A stretch of 64,000 bases of DNA, from contig JAKSYS010000001.1 in assembly GCA_022925895.1 (NCBI GenBank), positions 124,001 through 188,000 of the forward strand, in the 5' to 3' direction. The position numbers were made by a program, and so were the translations under genes. Source of the stretch: Fragilaria crotonensis. Lineage: Eukaryota > Bacillariophyta > Fragilariophyceae > Fragilariales > Fragilariaceae. Position 1 is the stretch's first letter. Each line of letters begins with the position of its first letter. Shown in pieces: positions 56,801 to 64,000 of the stretch. The notes beneath the pieces were generated by a model, which saw only the letters and a program-made list of their open reading frames with translations, did not search any database and was not told the origin of the DNA.

Positions 56801-59800
56801 GACAGAACCAGAGATGGAGGCGTTGTCACTATCGACGAAGTTGTTGCCATCGTCAGTTTCTCCAGGCTGCACGGTCACGCCGATGATATTGTCAACAGTC
56901 GTGTCGCTATCCGTCGGATCAGAGTCATTGGTGAAGTCTTGGTCGAGCAAATTTGCAGGGTATTCATCAGGGTTGGTCTCCATAACTGTGTAATTGCCAG
57001 GCTCGACGTTATCGAAGACGTAAATGCCGTTGCCGTTTGTCACAGTTGTCGACACAACGGCACCCGTCGAGTCCTTCAGTGTCAGTAGAACACTGCTGAG
57101 TGGGCTTCCATTGTCGTTCTTCACGGTTCCGGTAATCTTGCCGTTGTTACTGTCCACAAAGTCGTTGCCAGTATCGGTCTCGCCGGGACTCAACGTCACA
57201 CCAACAACATTGTCCGTCACCTTGTTTCCATCTTCGATATCACCGTCATTCGTCGTGTCATAATCATAGACGTTGATGGGATACGCCGCAAGATTGGTCT
57301 CCACAACCTTATACGTGCCCGGCTCGACTCCAGTGAATTCGTACGCTCCATTGGAGTCCGTCGTCGTGGTCGCAATTACTGTTGGGGTTGGGCCATCGGA
57401 CTGCAATTGAATGGGAACGTTGGCAATAGGATTGCCGTTGTCATCCTTCACTGTTCCGGTGATGGCACCGTTGTTGCTGTCGACAAAGTTGTTGTCCGTA
57501 TCCTCCTCACCGGGTTTCAATGTCACTCCGATGAGATTGTCCACCTTTCTGTCAGGGTCGGCGGCATCACCGTCGTCACTGGCGTCGTAGTCGCTCACAT
57601 CGAGCGGGTAGGTCGAAAGATTCGTCTCCTTGATATCGTACGTGCCTGGCTCCACCTCGGTAAACACATAGAAACCATTCGAGTCAGTCACTGTGGCCTT
57701 GACCACACTCTTGTCGGGGTTCAAAGTTCCACCTTCACTCCTGGCAACACATTGCCCTGGTCATCCTTCACGGTTCCAGAAATCAAGCCGTTGTTGCTGT
57801 CCACAAAATCATTGCCAGTATCATCTTCAGCAGGTTCCAGGGAGACAGGAATCTTGTTGTCAGCATTCACAACAACCTCTCCAGCATCACCATCCGGCGT
57901 CGTGTCGTAGTCGCTCACATCACCAGGATATCCGGCTGGATTCTTCTCCACCAACACGTACGAACCAGGCTCCACATCGGGGAATGTGTACGCTCCATTG
58001 GTACCGGTAGTGGTGGTCGCAACAACAGTTCCATCCGGTTTCTGCAACTCGATCTCGACACCAGCAAGTGGCTTGCCCTCATCATCCTTCACGGTACCAG
58101 AAATAGATCCGTTGTTGCTGTCAACAAAGTCATTGTTAGAATCAAGCTCACCAGCCTTCAGGGTTACCTTGATCAAGTCATCAGGCGTGGTGGACAGGTC
58201 ATCAGCATCTCCATCGTCACTGGCGTCCCCATCGCTCACGTTCTTCGGATAGTCCACAGGTTGGTCTCCTTCACAACATAGTCACCAGGCTCGACATTGT
58301 TGAACGTGTAGCTTCCGACAGCATTCGTGAAGACAGTATCAATAACGGACCAGCCGGACCACCCTTGAGCAATTCAATCTTCACATTCTCAAGTGGCTTG
58401 CCCTCATCATCCGTCACAGTTCCAGAGATGGCACCATCGTTGTCGTCCACGAAATTGTTGTCCTTGTCCGCTTCGCCTGGTTGAATTGTAACCGCGATAG
58501 CGTCGTCGACGGCATCATTGTTGTCACCACTATCTCCATCGTTACTCTCATCCTTGTCACTGACATTGCTTGGGAAGTCATCACGGTTGATTTCGATCAC
58601 CCTGTAGTCGCCTGGAGGGATCTTCGCAAACAGATACTTGCCGTTGGAGTCAGTCAAAGTCGTGGAAACTACGCTCGAACTGCCATCAAGAAGCGTGATG
58701 AGAACATTCGACAGCAGGTCGCCGTCCGCACTCGTCACATTACCAGAGATGGATCCCTTGTTGCTATCAACAAAGTTATTCTCCGCATCAGTCTCACCGG
58801 CCTTCAGGGTGACCTGGATCGAATTGTCAACCGTTGTGTCACTGTCACTGGCGTCGCCGTCGCCTACCTCATCTCGATCACTTATACTGATGGGGTGGCT
58901 ACCCGGCTGGATCTCGACTACTGTGTACTCACCTGGCTCGAGTTCATTGAATGAGTACTCGCCAAGCACGTTCGTTGCCGCAGTTTTGATGATGCTTCCA
59001 GCGCTATCCTTGAGCTGGATTACAACATTCTTCAACGCCTGGCCGTCGTCATCCTTCACTGTACCTGAAATCGCACCGTTGTTGCTGTCAACGAAGTCGT
59101 TGCCGGTATCACTTTCACTCTTTTGAAGAGTTACAGGAATGGAATTGTCAACTGCCTTGTTACTGTCGCCAGAGTCACCATCGGGAGTCGAGTCTTCATC
59201 ACTAACGTTACTGGGATATCCGTCGGGATTCGTTTCGACAACAAAGTAGGCGCCGGGCTCAACGTTGCTGAAGATGTACGCTCCGTTGGAATCGGTTGCA
59301 GTTGTCGCGACTGCTACCCCGGTCGATGTCGTCAGTGTCAGCGTCACACCCCCGAGAGGCTTGCCTTGGTCGTCCGTGACTGTACCAGAAATGGAACCAT
59401 TGTCGCTGTCCACAAAGTCGTTATTGTCGTCGTTCTCGCCTGGGAGAAGCACTACTCCAATGGTGCTGTCCACAGTAGTCACAGAATCGGGCGCATCGCC
59501 ATCGTTGCTGGTATCATAGTCGCTGACATCAGTGTCGTATCCAGCAGGGTTGATCTCAAACAAAGTATAAGTTCCTGGGAAGACGTCCGAAAATAGATAT
59601 GCCCCATTACCATTGGTGGCCGTTGTCCTCACGACGGCACCACTCGAATCCTTCAGTTGAACAGTCACACCAGAAAGAGGAGCACCGTTGTCGTCCTTCA
59701 CAGTACCAGAGATCGAGCCAGTCTGTGCATCAACGAAGTTGTTGTCAGAATCGGTCTCGCCGGGGGTCAGAGTGACACCAATGATGTTGTCCACATCGCT

Positions 59801-62800
59801 GTTACTGTCACTTCCGTCGCCATCCGGAGAGTTGTCATAGTCGCTGATGTCGGCTGGATGGCTGCTAGGATTGGTCTCGACCACGGTGTAGCTACCTGGT
59901 GGAATACCGTCGAAAACATAACCACCATTGCCGCCGCTCAACGTCGTCTTGATCACGGTGGTGCCAGAATTCAACTCCAGAAGTACCCCAACCAATGGGT
60001 TCGAGAAGTTGTCCGTCACAGAACCAGTGATCTTCCCCTTGTTGCTGTCAACAAAGTCGTTTCCTTTGTCGGTTTCACCAGGCTGCAACACAACGCCGAT
60101 CTTGTTATCAACGGCAATGTCAGAGTCGGTTGGGTCTGGAACGCTGTCAGGGTCCGTATCGCGGTCGCTGATATTGATCGGGAAGAGCGGTGGGTTCTCC
60201 TCGAAAACGTTGTAGCTGTCTGGTTCCAATTCACTGAACAGATAGCTGCCGTCGGTTCCAGTCAAGGTGGTTGCGACTGTAGTGCCGTCAAGAAGCTTCA
60301 GCGTGATCAGGACGGATACAAGAGGGTTTCCGTCGTCATCCTTCACAGTTCCACTGATCTTTGCGTTGTTGCTGTCCTGAAAGTTGTTGTCTGTGTCGTC
60401 CTCACCGGGGAGAAGCTTCACTCCGATTGAGTTGTTGACAGTAGTATCGCTGTCCGCAGCATCGCCGTCGCCGCTGTTATCGTAGTCACTGATGTCAAGA
60501 GGGTATCCAGATGGATTGATTTCCTGCACAATGTAGTCACCAGGAACACGATTGGTGAAAGAGTAAGTTCCAGCGGGTCCAGTGGTTTGGGACTCAACGA
60601 CGACACCTCCGAAGATCAAGTTGATAATGGCTCCCGCCAACTTGTTTCCTTTGTCATCGGTCACAACACCTGAAATAGAGCCATTCTTGAGCTTGTCAAC
60701 GAAGTCGTTCCTGACGTCGTCTTCGTTCGAGTTGAGCTTCACGAATACCTTACTGTCCACGACCACATCCCCATCTTGGGGGTCGCCATCGGGAGCCGAG
60801 TCAAAGTCGCTGACATCCTCGTAATCGGAGGAAATATTCGTCTCAACGACAGTGTAAAGGCCAGGAATCAAGCCCGAAAACTTGTAGAAACCAGTCGTAT
60901 CGGTCGAAGTGGTCGCAACGATGGCATCCGAACTGTCGCGAAGAGTGATGGTGACGGAGGCGATTGGAGGCCCGTTGAGTGTGTTCTCGAACACGAAACC
61001 GGAAATAGAACCCTTCCTTTCATCTACAAAGTCGTTTCCTGTCCTATCGGTGCCACCGATTACATTGGCCACAACAATGAGGTTGGGGTCACCCCCGTCA
61101 ATGTCCTTCACGTCAACGTAGCCACCCAAGTTGGTCTCTTTGACAGCGTAGTTGCCAGCGGTGAGGTTGATGAAAGCGTAGTTACCGTTCGCGTCTGTCA
61201 AGGTTGTGGCCAACACGTTGCTAGAACCGTCAAGCAAGGTGATCAGAACGCCTGGGATATTGACGTCGCCTGTGTCGTTGGCGTCGATATCCTCCTTCAC
61301 ATTTCCGCTGATGGTGGCGAGGAAAATTGGAGTTTCGACCTGCACAGTTACTGGCTTGGGGAATTCATTTGTTGTCACCGTCGCGAAGTTCTCGATGTTG
61401 TTGTCACCACCGCCCTTGGTAGAAATATCAGCTGCCGTCACCGTGTAATTTCCACGGTACGTGAAGGTCTCTCCGCGCTCCAGTATTCCATCAATATTCT
61501 TAGACTCGGTCGGACCAACAAGCTTGCCAGTAAGCAGGGGGTCATTTACCACAACACCGGTCAGATCGGCAAATCCAACGTTACTGACGATGATGATGTA
61601 GTTGATGATATCACCCACTTGGTCAACAGACTTGAACGGGTCCACGGAGCCATCCGGATTGATCACAGCGATGACTTCCTTGTTCAGATCGGGGTTCGCC
61701 AGAGGAAGAACGGCAGTTCCCAGATCCAATGCCTCACCATCACCCGAAAAGGAGCGGATAGGATCTTGGCCCCACGCAAGTCCAATGCTCACTGGCAAAC
61801 CAATTGGTGGTTGGCCATTAACTGGTGCGGCATCAACACTTGCAATAATGGCTCCTGTCATGTCGTTGTCATTTTCCTTTGTGTCGGTAAGGCGAAGTGA
61901 GTTGAGGGCAGTCACTCGCTGGTTGAAGTCAAACACACCGTCGCCGTCGAAGTCCACGTAGATGTACGAGTCCGCGATTGGGGTCACCCACACAACGCTC
62001 CTCTCCTTCTTCTTGCCCTGGTTATTGTTTGTAAGACACCCAGTTGTACAGCCTAAACCAAGACCTACAAGAGCCTGAGAAGTAAGCCGAGAGGTAGGAA
62101 TCATTGGAAAGCCCCAATCATAGAGCTGCCCTTGTTGGTCCGCATCAATTTGCACCAACCCATAATAGGATCCGCCAGTACCCTTGAATCGCACACCAGA
62201 GAACCTGGAAGTGAACGAACCCGTGGTTAGGGTGTCACCGGTCAGAATTTGGATTTTGTCAGCTCCTGCGGTAGTGCTGCAAGGAATCACCTTGCTGGAT
62301 TTGGCAGGAACTGTGAATGACCCACTTAGCAAATTACCACCATTGTACCCGATGGTGATGGGACTCGTGTTCGGGTTGTAAAACCAAAACGCCGTGTTTC
62401 CCAACGTTTCTGCAACTGGTGAAATGTATTCATCGGTCCAGTCATCTGAGTCAACCTGGGCATACCAACGGAGCTCGTACGTATCGTCCTTGTCGGCTCC
62501 AATCAGGTCCACTTGGATTGGACGATCAGAAGTAATCACGTCACCTTGCTTGACTGGGAAGTTGATAGACTGTCCCTTGTTGAAAGTGCCACCGACCTTG
62601 ACACCGTTCTTGAACACTTCGCTGTTGTCTTCGCCGGCCATGACGTAAAACCGAGAGATTTCCCAAGCATTCGTGGAGCTAAAAGTCGTATCGCCAACTG
62701 GGGCAATGAACTTTCGTCCCCAGGAATTGACATTGAAGACTTCCGGCACCAGCCATGAGCGATCCTGGTGCGTCAGGATACGCGAAGCGGGTGACAGCAA

Positions 62801-63245
62801 CAGGAAGGGAAGATTGAATGCGATCACTTCCGTCAAAGAAGATGTTGGCCTTCACACGAGGCACAGGCACATTGTTCGAAAGAACAATTGCTGTGCCTCC
62901 CTTCAGCTTGTCATCAAGAGTTCCGGGTGCAACACCGTTGAGTAAGTTTCCGTCACCCCAAATCAGAGTGGTGGGCTGGGTCTTGAGTCTGGCATCTGTT
63001 TCGAAGCCATCTTCCCAATGATCATAGTAGACGATGGTGTTATCAGAGGCGATGGCGATCGAAATAACGGTGTTGACATTTCCACTTGCAGGTGGAACCA
63101 CTCCCGCGGACATCTCTTTAAAAAGGGCTATGAGATCATCCTCGGGCAAGGGAACGAAGTACGTCTGAACAGGGGATGGCAACTGGGCTGTCACGAGTGA
63201 CGCCGACAGCCCAGCTGCAAAAAGGAAAGAGGCAAAAAGCTGCAT
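37789..63245 (-). CDS. giant secreted SdrD-B/Cna-B-like repeat protein with C-terminal ATP-grasp domain, split by a copia insertion
   Basis: The start ATG at 63245 opens a signal peptide ([20 protein letters not shown], cleavage near TAQ-LP). An N-terminal domain of about 600 residues follows ([61 protein letters not shown]), of a kind seen in large bacterial surface proteins, with a DUF11-like segment ([24 protein letters not shown]). Then come about 48 repeats of 100-120 residues, each G-S-I-S-G-x-V-x-D-D...Y-x-F-x-x-V-x-P-G-x-Y-x-V-x-E-T-x-P...VSDYD-x-x-PDGD....DFVDS, matching SdrD-B/Cna-B-like prealbumin folds with acidic, possibly Ca2+-binding loops. A 65-bp intron (38865-38929) joins an ATP-grasp domain. 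A copia element occupies 44185-50703. One-base frame changes lie near 62.74, 58.35, 58.26, 57.72, 56.25, 55.50, 54.84, 51.00 and 42.24 kb. Counting them and removing insertion and intron gives about 6,290 residues. A role in adhesion or extracellular matrix is inferred. Confidence 0.8.
38865..38929 (-). other. 65-bp spliceosomal intron in the giant gene
   Basis: On the minus strand it begins GTAAGTTGATACC and ends GGTATTCAG. Splicing keeps the frame (SRSL-D-YCNV) and joins the repeat region to the ATP-grasp domain. It is the only intron I could recognise in the gene. Confidence 0.8.
39060..44184 (-). repeat. 690-bp higher-order repeat array (about 7.5 copies)
   Basis: Each 690-bp unit codes for one A-type repeat ([18 protein letters not shown], ending in a Ser/Pro/Thr linker [18 protein letters not shown]) and one B-type repeat ([18 protein letters not shown]). 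The same landmark recurs at 39250, 39940, 40630, 41320, 42010, 42699 and 43389, almost exactly 690 bp apart. Units from 39 to 43 kb are nearly identical; those at 43.2-44.2 kb are more diverged, as expected for an array growing or homogenised from one side. Confidence 0.93.
44185..44402 (-). repeat. copia 3' LTR
   Basis: 218 bp, on the plus strand TGTTAATCCTAC...AATATCAACA, with TG...CA ends. I read it as identical to 50486-50703. Confidence 0.95.
50486..50703 (-). repeat. copia 5' LTR
   Basis: 218 bp, reading identical to 44185-44402. Its outer end is followed by ACAC, the target duplication. Confidence 0.95.
52009..57790 (-). repeat. ~2.89-kb higher-order repeat, two units, inside the giant gene
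   Basis: The landmark for the [17 protein letters not shown] repeat recurs at about 57781, 54899 and 52009. Between these points the order of nine different SdrD-B-like repeats is the same ([49 protein letters not shown], two variable ones, [12 protein letters not shown]), showing duplication of a nine-repeat block. A third, partial block continues from 52.0 kb towards 50.7 kb. Confidence 0.88.
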
Positions 63246-64000
63246 CGTCAAGAGCTGCGGGGGACAGCGTGATGGTGTGAGTTGGACTTAAACATCAAGG
63301 TACAAATTCAATACAATCCGTTCACCTCGCTTCCAGACGAACCCACCTTTCAGCGATCACCGTACAAGATACGCTTTCCTTCTCAACGAGTCTCGATGAC
63401 CGGTATTTCTGTCAATGTGGCCTTGCTTTTAACTGTGTTCTGTCTCTGCGACAACCGCAGGGTAAGATCATGATGGCTCAGCATTTTGACGACAGAATTC
63501 AGGCACACAAGCTGCTTCACTTACGATTCTCTTCGGAACCAATCTAACGAGTCAGAATGGGTCGAACAAAAACTATGAGAGGGGAGGCGGGGATGCTGGG
63601 ATTTGGGTTGTGGTTTCGATCAGTGATTGTATAGGACCGAAACTTTTATTAATTTAGTGACTCGGAGGGAATTCATTTCACATTCTTCGATAGTCGGAAA
63701 ATGAACGAGGTTGGCAACAATTGATTGGCTCCTTGACGTTTTTGTAAATCTTAAATATTTCAGAAACGCGCAACAATTTACGACCGATCGATTCACGAGC
63801 GAGGATCCGCGTGTTTAGCAAATAGGCCGGGTCCACTTTCAATCCGAGAAAACGCTATCCGATAGTCACATTCACTGATAGCCTTCGCCGAGGACAAATC
63901 GCACGACACTGATGTTTCTGTAGTCGGAACAAAGATCGGAGGAATCTCAATAAATATATCTGAGAATTAGCTCATAAACCGGTACTGAGAGTGACTCGGG
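63246..64000. promoter_or_regulatory. upstream region of the giant gene
   Basis: 755 bp with no supported gene; this should hold the promoter and 5' UTR of the minus-strand gene. AT-rich patches occur at 63640-63660 and 63730-63770. No defined element could be recognised. Confidence 0.4.

Overview
The window looks like nuclear DNA of a diatom, most likely a pennate, benthic type. This is inferred from short GT-AG introns (64-281 bp), eukaryotic housekeeping genes (CCT4, PDCD2, HIG1 domain), presequences with an A-F-T cleavage context like the diatom plastid-import signal, a Ty1/copia element of the diatom CoDi kind, and long secreted SdrD-B/Cna-B-like repeat proteins. Another stramenopile cannot be excluded from sequence alone.

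Layout. 0-7.2 kb is a compact gene cluster: a Lin0512-family gene (-), CCT4 (+), a HIG1-domain gene (+), a second Lin0512-family paralogue (+) and PDCD2 (-). A 635-bp inverted-repeat element sits exactly between the stop codons of the last two. 7.2-12.6 kb is gene-poor: GTAC-rich spacer, a strongly CpG-depleted block, an 8-bp minisatellite and a three-copy ~0.45-kb satellite. 12.6-16 kb holds a ubiquitin-like/BTB gene and weaker ORFs. 16.76-21.02 kb is a 5'-truncated LINE with RT, RNase H and zinc knuckle, flanked by a 16-bp target-site duplication and inserted into CpG-depleted DNA. 22.6-27.4 kb carries a SET-domain gene with a triplicated 3' end, a single-pass membrane protein gene and a short-chain dehydrogenase gene. 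tRNA-Leu(UAA) lies at 28.0 kb and tRNA-Pro(CGG) at 36.5 kb. Between them are a piggyBac-type DNA transposon (30.1-32.9 kb) and a broken copia remnant (33.5-36.0 kb).

37.8-63.2 kb is one minus-strand gene of unusual size. It encodes a signal peptide, an ectodomain of a kind seen in bacterial surface proteins, about 48 SdrD-B/Cna-B-like repeats rich in SDYD..PDGD acidic motifs, and, after a 65-bp intron, an ATP-grasp (TupA-like) domain. Without the insertion and the intron it would encode about 6,290 residues. A full copia element (44.2-50.7 kb, identical LTRs) has landed inside one repeat in the same orientation. The repeat array is organised in higher-order units of 690 bp and ~2.9 kb.

Several host genes (CCT4, PDCD2, the membrane protein and the giant gene) are interrupted by isolated one-base frame changes, mostly single-base losses in short homopolymers. 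This looks more like residual long-read assembly error than gene death, but it cannot be settled here.
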